From contig NC_044924.1 of NCBI RefSeq assembly GCF_003576645.1, positions 22,665,912 through 22,729,911 on the forward strand: a stretch of DNA of 64,000 nucleotides, read 5' to 3'. Origin of the DNA: Ipomoea triloba (lineage: Eukaryota > Streptophyta > Magnoliopsida > Solanales > Convolvulaceae). Of this stretch, positions 20,370 through 32,924 are shown one piece after another (within the stretch, counting starts at the first letter, position 1; each line of letters starts with the position of its first letter). The notes beneath the pieces were generated by a model. The model was not told where the DNA came from, did no database searches, and saw only the letters and a program-made list of their open reading frames with translations. The translations under genes and the position numbers were made by a program.

Positions 20370-20815
20370 TGTAATTTCAATCAATATTATTATTTGGAAA
20401 TTTTGTACAATTATATAGTACAAATAGGAATTGTATTGCCATATTTTACAATATTATGCAAAACCTTGATAGTATAAGAGTGTTTTGGACGGAAATTTAA
20501 AATGGAGGATTTTGTTTCAATATTATTATTTGGAGATTTTGTACAAATTGTAGTACAAATAGGAATTGTATTAACATATTTTACAATATTACGAAAACTT
20601 AATATTATAGGAGTATTTTGGGCGGGAAGTTAAAATGTGGATTTTATTTTTATTAATAGTATAGATTTGGAGATTTTGTACAAATTGTAGTACAAATAGG
20701 AATTGTATTATCATATTTTACAATATTACGAAAACATTAATAGTATATGAGTATTTTGGACACAAAGTTAAAAGGGAGGATTTTGTTTTTATTAATAGTA
20801 TAGATAGATTATAAA
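20370..20815 (-). mobile_element. Helitron-like termini, three tandem copies (minus)
   Basis: About 145-bp units repeat: GGAGATTTTGTACAAATTG, ACAAATAGGAATTGTATT, CATATTTTACAATATTACG, then TATTTTGGGCGGGAAGTTAA and TTATTAATAGTATAGAT. The reverse complement gives TCTATACTATTAATAAAA and TTAACTTCCCGCCCAAAATA, matching the plus-strand copies at 3349-3895. Confidence 0.5.
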
Positions 20816-21059
20816 TTATGATATTAAATTCTGTCATATAATTAAATTATTAATTAAATTATTTTTTTGACAATATTATTAATTTAATTATTAAACATCT
20901 ACATTCATTATACGCTCCTCATTATAACATATGTAAGATACGCAGACATACGCCTGACATGCACTACATTGAAGCAAGCAAAAAAGGTAAGCTTATTAGT
21001 ACAATTCATCGATATTCTTGTCCACCTTTTCATTCATCCATATTCTTGTCCATTTCATT
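20816..21059. other. AT-rich junction
   Basis: Short AT-rich stretch between the Helitron-like copies and the gypsy RNase H remnant; nothing recognised. Confidence 0.4.
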
Positions 21060-22200
21060 TCTTTTGGGGCAAAGTAAGCCATGCCTCACTTCACAACAGC
21101 CTCTAGAATTGCATATAGGTCTCGAACATATGCAAATGCAACTTGCAACTTTGGACCCAATTTTTTGCTGAAAAGGGCTATGGGATGACCTTCTTGCATC
21201 AACACTGCTCCTATCCCAACCGCAGAGGCATCTGTCTAAAAAACAAACTGCAAAGTAAAGTCAGGTAAACAAAGAACATGGGCATTAACCATCGTCGTCT
21301 TTAACGTGTTAAAGGCCTACATGGCTTCGTCAATCCATACAAATGAATCATTTTTAACAAATCTGTGAGGGGAGCCGATGTTGAGGCGTAATGGCGAATG
21401 AAATGCTGATAGTAGCCCGTCAATCCCAATAATCCACGTAGTTGCTTAATTGATGCTAGTTGTGGCCAATCAACCATCGCTTCAATTTTCTTAAGATCAG
21501 GATTCACTGTGCCATTAGTAATAATATGACCCAGGTAGTCGACTGTAGTATTTCAAAACAAACATTTGGTAACCTTGACAAAGAAATTTTGACTCTCTAA
21601 TGCTATCAACACAATCTCCAAGTGTTAAACATGCAGTTCCATGGTCGGGCTATAAACCAATATATCGTAAAAAAAAAAAATACTACAACGAACTTGCGTA
21701 AATATGGTCGTAACAAGTGATTCATCGTAGCCTGAAAAGTAGAAGGGGCATTCAACAATCCAAATGGCATAACCAAAAACTCGATCATAATGTCCTTCGT
21801 GATTGCCAAATGTCGTTTTAAAGATGTCATTATCTGCCATTCGAAGGTGGTGGTATCCAGAACGCAAATCCAGTTTGGTGAAAAATTGTGTTAAGCCCAG
21901 TTCATCAAATAACTCATCCACCATGGGAATTGGAAAATGGTCTTGAATTGTGATCTTATTCAACGCCTTATAGTGCACACAAAACCGAAAGCTACCATCT
22001 TTTTTTTTGACAAGCAAGACTAGTTAAGAAAACGGGCTCGTACTTGGTCGAATAATGCAGGCATGTGTCAAGCATATCTCTAACCATCTTTTCAATCTTA
22101 GATTTTTGAAAGTGGGGGTAGCGATATGGTCGCACATTCATCGGAGCTGAACCTAGAATTAAGTGGACATGATGATCAAATAATCAAAGTGGGGGGCAAA
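21060..22200 (-). pseudogene. Decayed Ty3/gypsy reverse transcriptase and RNase H
   Basis: The minus strand encodes, with several stops and shifts, PYRYPHFQKSKIEKM (about 22125), KKKDGSFRFCVHYKALNKIT, then [15 protein letters not shown], a mutated catalytic block ([10 protein letters not shown] where F/YxDD is expected, beside an A/T homopolymer), LRGLLGLTGYYQHFIRHY and the RNase H start TDASAVGIGAVLMQEGHPIA. The order and strand fit the integrase piece at 15180-15767. The intervening 5 kb would then be later insertions. Confidence 0.8.
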
Positions 22201-23310
22201 CCCTATGGTACCCCAACAACCAGAGTGTCCTACTCTGTTAAGCAACATTATTAGCATTACAAATATATAATAAGCTTTTAAAACCATTGCAATTTGAAAG
22301 TCATAGGCTTACAAACACTAATGGGTTTAGAAAGGGGTTCATTAGTCTAGCTAGGATACTATTCGAAAAAACATAAAAACTTAACACTTTAACAGGCTAT
22401 AAAAAATACAAAACCAAAAAGCTTTTTAGATAAAGAAGGGTGCATGTTGAATTAATAAAAGTAATTACATTTGATTTTCAACGTTGTACAACTCTAATAT
22501 TGTAAACCCCTCTCCTAGCCCGCTAAGACCCGCAACACGCGCGGGTTAACCCGTGCGAGCTGCGAGCCAGCCAGCAAGCCCGCCTTATTTTTGAATATAT
22601 AGTGAATATATAATATTCACAGTGCACGTGAACGTGAATAAATATTCACGTAGTACTGTGAATATATAATAATAAAAAAATAAAAAAGAAGAAAAGTCCA
22701 CGGGGCCCGCCAATCCGCGTGGGGCGGGCTAGGGTTGCATGAATCCTAGCCCGCGGGCCTAACGGGTTGGCCCGCAAAAGCCCGTCAGAAATTAAGCCGG
22801 TGGTGGAGCGTGCTTAATGGGGCGGGCTGATCCGCTTTGACAGTACTAATCATGTGTATTGTATAAATTCAACTCATATGTAAATATGTAATAATCCACA
22901 AATTTCATAGAAATGCTAACTTGTTTTGTCTATCAATTTCATGAAAATGACTTTGGAATATGATAAATTACAACATTTTTATTTGAGAAAGAATTTAATT
23001 TAAAATTATATAACATTTAAATTATTTGAAATATTAAGTGCGTTGTTTAATTAGTTGCTAAAAATAATTTTACAATAATAGTAAGTCTAAGGACTCAAAT
23101 ATTTCTATATAATAAAGATATGTGTGAGTAATATAGAAATTCATGTCATAATCATTTTCCCAAAAAAGTTGGAAAATAAAATGCTAAAGGAGAACAATTA
23201 AATTCAGGTTTCTCAACCTGATCCCTGACATTTTTAGAATCATTATTCTAAAAAGTATTACTTTATTTTATATATATATTGTTATTAGACATATTAAAAC
23301 GCTATACTGC
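22201..23310. other. Spacer with a GC-rich hAT-like fragment and foldback
   Basis: About 22505-22850 is rich in CCCGC/GCGGG words (CGCGCGGGTTAACCCG, GCGGGCTAGG ... CCTAGCCCGC) and ends GGGCGGGCTGATCCGCTTTG, reminiscent of subterminal repeats of plant hAT elements. Within it a foldback pairs ATATTCACAGT with ACTGTGAATAT (about 22610-22672). The rest is AT-rich with no gene. Confidence 0.45.
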
Positions 23311-23359
23311 TAAACTAATTTGTTCTTTTTTTTTTTTGAAAACAAACTAACATCATATA

Positions 23360-26300
23360 TTAATACGCAACCAAACTGGAAATACAATCAGGAGGATAAG
23401 AATCCCACACACTAAGGACAGGGAAAGAACCAGCCGCCCGAGCCAGGACATGAGCAACCTGATTCGCTGACCTTCTGACATGGTGGACAACAATGTCCCC
23501 GATGTCTCTAGCAATCAACTTACATTGCTTAATGATTAAACCAACATATGAAAGATCTAACAATATAGAATTGAAACTATTACAAAAGTTCAAGCAATCT
23601 GTTTCAAGAATAACATGAGTCATACCACGGTCTTTTATCCAAGTTAGTGCCTCCTTTATTGCCATAGCTTCAGCAACAAAAGGATCACTAACACAGAGTA
23701 GGGAGCCTCCACAAGCAGCCACGAACTTGCCGTTGGAATCTCTAACCACGGCACCAAAAGCCACTCCAGTAGCAAACAAAGCTGCATCCACATTGCATTT
23801 ATACTTGCCAGATGGGGGTGGCATCCAAAAGTCCAATGATTGGGTAGAACGCTGAAGCCCAACAGAGGGAGTGTGATAATATTGTTTCCATGCAGCCACC
23901 AGAGCATCAACCTGCCTTTTCAGCGAGTCAACAGACCATAATCTCCCGTTCCAAATTTTATCATTACGAGCCTTCCATGTAGTCCAGAACCTCGCAGCCA
24001 TTAGCAGAACCTGGGTGCCATCTGTTGCGTGCAGCACAGCCTCAACAAAATGAACAAACGAGCGCCCTTGGAGAATGTCAGAAACGCCCCACAACTCAGC
24101 CGCCAAAGGGCATTCACATAAAATATGCGAAATTGATTCAGTCGCATGAGCACAGAAAGGACAACCACCTCCTATAGCAACCCCCTTCGATCGTAAAATC
24201 TCCAGCACAGGTAGAATACTTCGCACACATTGCCACAAAAAATTTTTAATATTAGGCGGCACAGGCAAACCCCATAGTTTCTTCTATTCGACAAACTCAA
24301 GACCATGACCATGCACTGTTAGATGACTAGTCTGAATATGGTACCCATGTTTAACAGTATAAGAGCCTTTGATATCACCTTTCCAACACCATGTATCCAT
24401 AAAGTTCGGTGAAGTTGGGGTACGGAGGATCCTGACCACATCGCGTTCGTAAAAAATGTCCCTGAGCAAATCTTCATCCCAACAGTCATTATTATCCAGC
24501 AAATTACTAACATGAGTGTCTTTCAGCTCCTCAATGCAGGGCGTATGGAGGCGAGAATCAGTCGAGTCAGCTAACCAGGGCCAACCCCAGACCAAGGTAT
24601 CAACCCCGTTGCCTACACGCCGAATGACTCCCTTGCGAAGAACCTTCTGCCCCGCCAAAATGCTGCGCCAAAGGTAGCTCGGGTTATGGCCAATATTCGC
24701 TTCCAGAAAACAAGTCTTGGGGAAATATTTAGCCTTCAGAACACGACTCACAAGGGCATGAGGATTAACAAGTAAGCGCCACCCTTGTTTTGTCAACAAA
24801 GCAACGTTAAATTCATGCAGTCTCTTAAAGCCTAACCCTCCATTACTTTTAGGTATAGCCAACCGTGACCAACTCAGCCAGTGTATTCCTCGAGAGGATG
24901 ATGATTTTGTGTTCCACCAGAAGGCATTCATAACCTTCTCAATTGAGTCGCACACATTCAGAGGGAGAAGGAACACAGACATAGAGAAGAGAGGCATGGC
25001 CTGGGCAATACTTTTCAACAGAACTTCCTTCCCTGCTCTGGAGAGGAGCTTTTTCTGCCAACCATTAATTCTTTCACGGATCCTCTGTTCAATATAACGA
25101 AACACAGCAGTTTTATTACGACCAAGGAAGGATGGGAGGCCAATATATTTACCAAAGTCATTTGCTTGCCTTACCCCGAAGATACGTGCAATAGAGGTGC
25201 AGTCTGTTGGCGTAGTATTCATGCTGAAAGTGACGCTGGATTTGTCGAAATTGACCAATTGGCCAGAAGCATCACCATACAAACGAAGGCAATTTTTCAC
25301 TTCCTGGGCTTCACCTGCAGTGGCTTTGAAGAAGAGGAGGCTATCGTCGGCGAAGAAAAGATGTGAAATCGATGGAGCCCCTCTAGCCACTCTGACTCCG
25401 TGAATATTCCCTCGGGCCTCTTGTTGTTGAAAGAGTAGTGACAATCCTTCAGCACAAATAATAAAGAGGTAGGGCGATAAGGGGTCCCCTTGTCGAATGC
25501 CCCTGGAAGGAACAACCATCCCGGTTGAAGCCCCGTTAACGAGAATGTTATAGCTCACCGAGGTAACACACATACGAATGAGTTCCACCCACTGCTGTGC
25601 AAACCCTAATGATAGCAACATTCCTTCTAAATATCCCCACTCCATTCTATCGTAGGCCTTCGCCATATCTAACTTCAGCGCTGCCCAACCAACATTACCG
25701 TATCGCTTCGTTCTTAGGTAGTGGCCAACTTCACCTGCTAGAATGATATTATCAGAAATTAACCTGCCAGGGACGAAAGCACTCTGTGAAGAAGAGACAA
25801 TGCCATTTAAAACAGTCTTCAAACGGTTGGCAACAACTTTAGCAAGCACCTTATACACCACGTTGCACAATGCTATCGGCCTCAAATCCGAAACCCTCTC
25901 GGGGATCTTCTTCTTCGAAATTAAAACCATGTTAGTGACATTCAAACCCACTGGCAAAGCACGGTTATTAAAGCAAGCGGATACGAAAGCAGTAAGATCA
26001 TAACCAACTATGGTCCAGAAAGATTGGTAGAATGAGGGCATCATGCCATCTGGACCCGGAGCTTTGTTAGGAGCCATAGAGAAAAGAGCTGTTCTCACTT
26101 CGTCAGATTCAACCGGCTGCAGTAAGATATCATTCGTTGCTTGTGAAAGGCGAGTGGGGACATCCACCAGAATACCACGGTCACCCTCAACAGTTTTAAA
26201 AATTTCCTCATAATACCTTACAATCTCATTGTGCATCCCGTCACCTTCCACCCAACATCCAGTGGAATCCTTGAGGCGTTGCAAATGATTAGTCTTCCTC

Positions 26301-27388
26301 CTATGGCTAGCAAATCGGTGAAAGTACTTTGTGTTCGAATCTCCCTCCTTTAACCATAACTGCTTTGAGCGCTGTCTCCAGTAAATTTCCTCCTGGGTAA
26401 GCAAGGTTCGTAGCTCAACTTCCACCTCATGAAAGCAAGTGATATCAGCCAGCACCGAGCTACGTTTCAAATTTTCAAGACGGCCTCGCAACTGTTGAAT
26501 TTTCTTACCAAACTTACGGAAATGATCAGCACCCCATCGCCACAAATCCTGACCACAATTAATGATACGTTGTTGAAAGTCAAAAGCCGCTGACTGATGC
26601 CATGAAGCTTCCACCACTTGTCTACAATTAGCATCTAAGAGCCATGCCGATTCAAATTTAAACTTTCTGGTAGCCAGCCATGTAGGATAACCATGCAAAC
26701 TCAAGAAAATGGCACTGTGGTCAGACGTTACTGCATGCAGGTTTTGCACATACGCATCATCATACAAATCTCTCCACTCCATCGACACAACTGCTCTATC
26801 AAGCCTTTCTTCAATCCAGTGGTCTGTGCCTCTACCCTTAGTCCACGTGAACTCATGACCCCTCATAACCAGGTCAGATAACTCACAGTCTTGAAGAGTC
26901 TCGTTAAACCCACGTATGAGATTATCTGGATGAGGAATATGCCCCCTCTTTTCCCCATGATTTGCAATGTCGTTGAAATCTCCGATCATAACCCAGGGAA
27001 GACTTGATCGATCTTTAAGATCTTTAAGTAAATCCCAAGACTGTTGCCGCCTAGACCTTTCTGGGAAGCCGTAGAAACATGTGAGGCGCCAAGGGGGTTT
27101 ATCAGCCAACGTCACGATCACATCAATATGATTTCCGGAGTAACTCAAAAGAGAAGCCATATCCGAAGTATGCCAGAATAACGCCAAACCTCCTCCTAAA
27201 CCAACTCTGTCAACTGTAAACAAACCTTCATAGCCCAATCGAATTTTTAAACGCTCAAGCTGAGCAGACTGAGCTTTAGTCTCCATAAGAAAAACAAAAT
27301 TGGGTCGCTGACTGGACACAAAGCCTAGAAGTTCCCGAACTGTCTGAGGGCCACCCAAACCCCGGCAGTTCCAGCTTAAAGTACTCAT
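23360..27388 (-). pseudogene. LINE ORF2: endonuclease, reverse transcriptase, zf-RVT, RNase H (one stop)
   Basis: The enzyme that nicks the target and copies LINE RNA. From the ATG at 27388 (MSTLSWNCRGLGG): APE endonuclease, with VFLMETKA, GDFND and SDHSAIF. The reverse transcriptase has NKAPGPDGM, IALCNVVYK, GIRQGDPLSPYLF and FADDSLLFF (catalytic DD intact). A zinc-finger region CPFCAHATESISHILCECP follows. The C-terminal RNase H carries NVDAALF, AEAMAIKEALTW and ETDCLNF. A single in-frame TAG at 24284-24286 (VE*KKLWGLP, TGG to TAG likely) splits it near residue 1035; the frame is otherwise open for about 1340 codons. A short upstream extension to 27427 is open but overlaps ORF1 and is less likely the start. 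Confidence 0.92.
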
Positions 27389-28380
27389 TGGGCAAGGCGG
27401 GCTTGGACTACCGGACCTGCCAAACACAAGTTTTTTGGAACGTCAACCATGCTCACATCATCAATGGACGACTGCCCTTCCACCACAGCCTCTTCACGTC
27501 TACGCTTATGATCAACCTGCACAATATTATTTTCCTCCAACATAGTGGGATGAGAGAATGAGGCCATAGGCGCTGCTGAAACACACACAGGTATTTCTGG
27601 AAGCTCCGGTAATAACCATTGTGCACCAATCGGTTTTACTTACCTTCGGAGACCTGCCCTAAGACCCGAACCATAGGGGTAATCCTTCGGTTCGATTCCT
27701 TCCAAGTAGGCTTTGCGACAAAACTTGTCGGAATGCCCTAGTAAACCACAACAGAAGCAGAAAGTGTTTAGACGCTCATATTTGAAAAGAACCCAGTAGG
27801 AGGAACCATCGCGTAGCCGGAGCTTCATTCGACGTTTGAGGGGCTCTGTAACTTTCAAAGAAACCCTGATACGGAAGAAACTCTTCCAGTGTCCACCAAA
27901 GTTGTTGGGATCTACTTTCACAAATACCCCTACATAGTTACCAATATCCTGGACAAAAGCTGCGTTTGCATACACCGTAGGAAGATCATGGATCTGAACC
28001 CAGAAATCCACACTATCTAGAATAATCTCCTCCGGCCGAACTCTCGGTGGGACCAGATTGCAGACGAGAGTTTGATTTTCGAACGACCACGGACCGTCGT
28101 CGAGAACCCGAAACATGTCTCGCTGATGAGGGAGTTGGAACGAGAAAAGATTTTCCTCCAAAGGAATCACCCTCACACCCATTAGCGGACGCCATACCGA
28201 CGCTAGGATCTGCTGCATGTGTTCAAATTTAACTGGACGGTCCGTAAGCAACTTACCAACCAGTTCATAGTACACAACGCTGCCACTTGGCTGATCAACA
28301 TCGGGCGCATCCAGACCTCCCTCATCCTCAGCCGCAATGGACAAAGCAGCATAGTTTTCGGCCAGAGTCTGAGGATCCAT
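27385..28380 (-). pseudogene. LINE ORF1: DUF4283 and CCHC RNA-binding protein (one stop)
   Basis: The LINE nucleic-acid chaperone/RNP protein. It starts MDPQTLAENYAAL at 28380. A DUF4283-type domain spans about residues 35-190 (WRPLMGVRVIPLEENLFSFQ, DDGPWSFENQTLV, WVQIHDLP). A CX2CX4HX4C knuckle, CFCCGLLGHSDKFC, lies near residue 215. A TAA at 27640-27642 interrupts the frame after LRAGLRR, and the same frame continues to 27385 with a basic KRRREE stretch, so the full ORF would be about 330 codons overlapping the start of ORF2. The TAA lies in GGTAAGT, so a splice donor reading is possible, but a simple nonsense mutation is more likely. Confidence 0.85.
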
Positions 28381-28585
28381 TGCACGAACTAGACAGAGAG
28401 ACCACGAGCAGACAGAAGGAAAACAAAAGCCGACAAAGATCGGAGGAAAAGGAAAAACCCTAAAAGCGTTAGGGAGAAAACTCTCTAGAAAACCCTAGAG
28501 AGAGAGCCGCATCTTAAAATATTTTAAACCCCGTCTACATACATCCTTTTTAATTAATTATTGGAGAATAAACTAATTTGTTCTT

Positions 28586-29239
28586 AATGACTCACATATG
28601 TCAGTTCATCAGAGCATATTAGAGATAGGATTAGAACATATCAGAGTAGTTAGTTGTGATTTTATTATATCAGAGCATATCACAGTTGGTATTTAGAATT
28701 TGTTTTAATATAAACTTTCGTATTTTGATTTCAAAATAATAATAATAATAGTAATAATAATAATAATAATAATAAAACAAGCATTTTTTTTAAAGCCAAA
28801 CAAAACTAGTGAATATATTAATGCTCCAAATGGTTAAACAATGACATAAGAATATCCTTCCAAATAAAACAAGTGGAACTCACACCCCCTGCCTTAGCTA
28901 ACACCTGGAAGAACTAACTAGCTAAATATAAGAATGAATAACAAGAGCAACATAAGAACGAAATGAAGAAGACTGGTAAAGATTCAAACAAATAATTGAA
29001 TAATCCGAGTGGATTCTAACGTTAGAATAACCTTGATCTTTTGATCAAGATAACACTTCTCGAACCTTCATCGCTTCAGCTAGTAACGGGTTGTGCGGAC
29101 AACGAAGGGGTCATTCGTGCATCATTACAAATTAAAACTCAATTCTCAAAGTCCATAGTGGTATGCATAATAAACCAAAAAATTTACAAAACAGTTGCTG
29201 ACAAGGCCAACAACAACTAATTGCCAATTGATTGGGTTA
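28586..29239. other. Spacer between LINE and copia element
   Basis: No gene. An ATCAGAGCATAT-rich block at about 28605-28695 matches the reverse strand at 42885-42975. A run of AAT repeats is at 28738-28775. Confidence 0.6.
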
Positions 29240-29244
29240 CTCTC

Positions 29245-29559
29245 CATAAGATATATTAAATATAATAGATCTAAATATATATATATATATATTATATATA
29301 CGCGTATATATAATAGAGAAAGAGGAATAGAAATGATTTCCAATTGATGATGAAAAGCTTTGAAACACACATATTTATACTAAATGATAAAGCTAGAAAT
29401 TATGGAATCAAACCACTAATGCTCCATGATTCCACCTAGCACACAACTCACGTACACCTCTCATTCCTATTATTAAGCATGATAATGCCTCATTATTTTC
29501 CTAACAAATTAACTAACTACTTGGTTTAACATTATAATATTATTATTATTATTATAACA
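29245..29559 (-). repeat. 3' LTR of the copia element
   Basis: Matches 41551-41862 closely (AGAGAAAGAGGAATAGAAAT, TGATGATGAAAAGCTTTGAA and following). The minus-strand start is TGTTATAATAAT; the other end reads CATAAGATAT where the 5' LTR has TGTAAGATAT, so the terminal dinucleotide has mutated. Confidence 0.88.
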
Positions 29560-29850
29560 TTGCCTCCTTTAAACCAAGTTGGATATATTGGTCATCCCAA
29601 TATCCTTCTTCAATTTGAGAAATGTCTTTGTCTTCAACGGCTTCGTATAGATATCAGCAACTTGACTGGCACGTGAATAATACTTAATGCGGATTTGTTT
29701 TTCAGCAGCCAACTCTCTGATTTTGTGATACTTGATATCAATGTGTTTGCTGCGACCATGAAAGACAGGATTCTTGGTCAACGAAATTACAGATTTGTTG
29801 TCACAGAAAATAGTTGTAGGTACTTCCTGCTTGTGTTGTAAAAATTCTAA

Positions 29851-30612
29851 GGGCTTGTTTACTAACAGAAAACTGTTTTCAATTTTCTGTTTTCTGTTTT
29901 CTAATTTTCCAATTTTCATTCTCTATTTTTCATTCTCTGTTTTCTGTTTAGAAAACTTGTTTACTAACACTTATTTTTTCAAATTTATTTTTTTAGATTA
30001 ACGTTATGAAATTAACAATAAGTTTGATTTCGAGTTTTTTTTAGACCTTATATTTAAAATATTTTAAAATATATTTGGTTTAAATAGAATAAATATATAT
30101 TTTTAATTTTAAGTCCAATATATGTAAAAATTTTACATTTGATATCCGAACCAAATTTATATCTGTATATAACATAAATAAAAATATATTTGAACCAATA
30201 ACTTATTAAGTTCACATAAAATTTAGTTTATATAATATTAATATTTTTTGAGCTAATATTTAATATATGTTTGGATATATTCATTTGAATGACATGTATA
30301 TAATATATAATTTTTATTTTGAATTCTAATATAATAATATATGTGAAATTTTGATATCCGATATCTGGACCAAACTTGTATCCAATATAACATAATTAAA
30401 AAATATCCAAACCAATAATCAATTGAGTTCAATCCAAATATGAAAAGTGGTATAGATTTCAATTTTTAATTTTAATAATGTAAATGATGTATAATTTTAA
30501 GCATAATCAAATAATTTATGTTTAAATAAGTAATTCAAGTAGAAAAGATAGAAGCTGATGATAAGTAAAAGAACATGATAATAAATGTAATCATAGTAAT
30601 GAATAAATATGT
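29851..30612. other. Unidentified AT-rich insertion in copia RNase H
   Basis: It separates ANCATQAI from EFLQHKQEVP. One edge has GGGCTTGTTTACTAACAG followed by TTTTCTGTTTTCT repeats. I found no matching inverted repeat or coding sequence at the other edge. Confidence 0.6.
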
Positions 30613-32924
30613 ATGTAGGTAATTGCTTGAGTAGCACAATTTGCTGCTGCAATATATTATGCTTCTACGGTTGAAAGTGCTACAATCTGCTGTTTCTTTG
30701 AAGACCAAGAAAATATGGTTGAACCAAGATAGAAGGCATATCCTGATGTGCTTTTTCTGGTCTCAACATCTCCAGCCCAATCACTGTCTGTGTATCTGAC
30801 AAGTTCCACAACTTCATTAGTAGAGTAAAAAATTCCATCATTACTCGTACCTTTGACATATCTTAGAATTCGCTTTGCTGCAGCCCAATGTGATTCTTTT
30901 GGTTCCTCCATGAATGTGCTAAGTATTCCAACTCCAAAAGAAATATCCGGCCTTGTTTCCACCAGATACCTCAAACTCCCAATTAAGCTTTTATAAGCTG
31001 TAACATTCACATTCTTACCAGACTCATCTTTGGACACCTTTAACTTTTCAACTATCGGAGTTAAAACTGGTTTGGAGTTTTCCATTTTGAACTTTTTCAA
31101 GATATCAGCTACATACTTCTTTAGTGAAATAAAGATTTCACCATCTATCTGAACAACCTCAAGGCCAAGAAAGTAACACATAATGCCCATATCAATAATT
31201 TCAAATCTCTTAATGAGTGCCTCCCTGAATTCTGAGATTAGCTTCAAGTTATTTCCAGTAAAGCCTTTGAGTAACGCCAATAATTTCAAATCTCTTAATA
31301 ATTTCAGCATTGTATAATTTATAAGCCTTTGAAGTATCACTATAACCAATGGATATACACTTCTCACCTTTATCATCCAACTTCTTTCTCAATTGATCTG
31401 ACACATGTGCATATGCCAAACATCCAAAAACCTTGAGATTTCTTATAGAGGGTTTTCTCCCACTCCAAGCTTCCTTAGGTGTCTTATCACGCACACTTTT
31501 AGTTGGACACCTGTTCAATACATAGACAGCACAAGCAACAGCTTCTGCCCAAAAAGGCTTAAGCAGATTTTTAGATTTCAACATGCACCTCACCATATCC
31601 ATGATAGATCTATTCTTCCTCTCAGCCACTCCGTTTTATTGTGGAGTGTATCTAGCTGTCATCTGGTGATGAATACCCTTCTCCTTCAGAAAATCATCAC
31701 AAGCAATATATTCTGTACCTCTATCAGTTCTCAAGATTTTGATTTCATAACTACTTTGCTTTTCAACAAAGTCTTAAATTATTTGAAAACATCACATGCA
31801 TCAGACTTTTGCTTCAAAAAGTAAACCCGTGTTTTCCTACTGAAATCATCAATGAAAGTAACAAAGTACTTACAACCTCCATGTGAAGGAACATCCAACG
31901 AAAAACACAGGTATGAGTGAATAATCTCCAACTGTTTTGCGGCTCTCCTTGACTTGCCCACGGGGAAGGGATCTCTATGCTTCGTCCCAATCAAACAAAT
32001 CTCACAAATACTATCAGGGGCATTCACAACAAGTAAATAAAAAGCATGTTAATTTTTCGCTAGATAGTTTAATCCAGAGAAATGGAAATGTCCAAATCGC
32101 ATATGCCATAACCAATTATCATCACAAATTTCATAATTAAAGCAAACAAGAAGTGCATGATTGATTTTTAAAGGAAATAGTCGATTTTGGGACATATTTA
32201 CCTTTGTAATCAAAATTCCCTTAGCATCTACAATGGTACAACACCCCTGTGTAATATTTATCTTATATCATTTTTCTGACAACTGCCCCATACTCAACAA
32301 ATTTTGGTGTAGATCAGGAACATAGAACACATCGGATATAAATTTGTGAGTACCATCCTTCAACTAAATAGAGATTTTACCTTTTCTCAAAATTGGCACT
32401 TTTGACTTATTGCCAAATATCACTTCAGACCGGACTTATTCATCTAGTTCGGAAAACAAATCTTTCTTCCCACACATATGGTTACTACACCCAGTATCCA
32501 AGAACCATATGTTTTCATCTGCAGAAAAACTATTACTGGCCAAAAGTAAGGTTTCAGAACTCTCACCGGACTTTTCAACAATATTTGCTTGATTTCCACG
32601 ATTGTCCTTATTGTACCAGCAATCTGCAATCTTGTGCCCATACTTGCCACAATTGTAGCAGTGAAATGAAAATTTTCCTTGTTTGGTATTACCTCTACCT
32701 CTCCCCTAGTTGGAGTTACCACGTCCTCTTCCTCTAGATCCTCCTCTTCCGTTTCCACGACCTCTACCAGATCCTCCACCTCTTTGATTAGGGCCAATCA
32801 TATTAAGAGTGACTTGACTCTTCAAAGCTTCTTCTGCAAGTGGTTCCGATTTTGACTAAATCCTGTCAATATGACTTTCTATCATACCTTTCAGCTTTAC
32901 AACTGAAAAGAGCTCAGTTTTGTG

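Larger units (their letters stand above)
23328..28568 (-). mobile_element. Full-length L1-type LINE, 5.2 kb, with 15-17 bp target duplication
   Basis: Two ORFs on the minus strand, a poly(A) tail (T run to 23337 on plus) and a direct repeat TAAACTAATTTGTTCTT at 23311-23327 and 28569-28585. The last two Ts merge with the tail, so the duplication is 15-17 bp. The perfect duplication and the single stop in each ORF indicate a fairly young insertion. Confidence 0.93.

Noticed and set aside
23360..24268. Separate host RNase H-like gene
   Set aside because: Same frame as LINE ORF2, separated only by one TAG, and inside the LINE target duplications.
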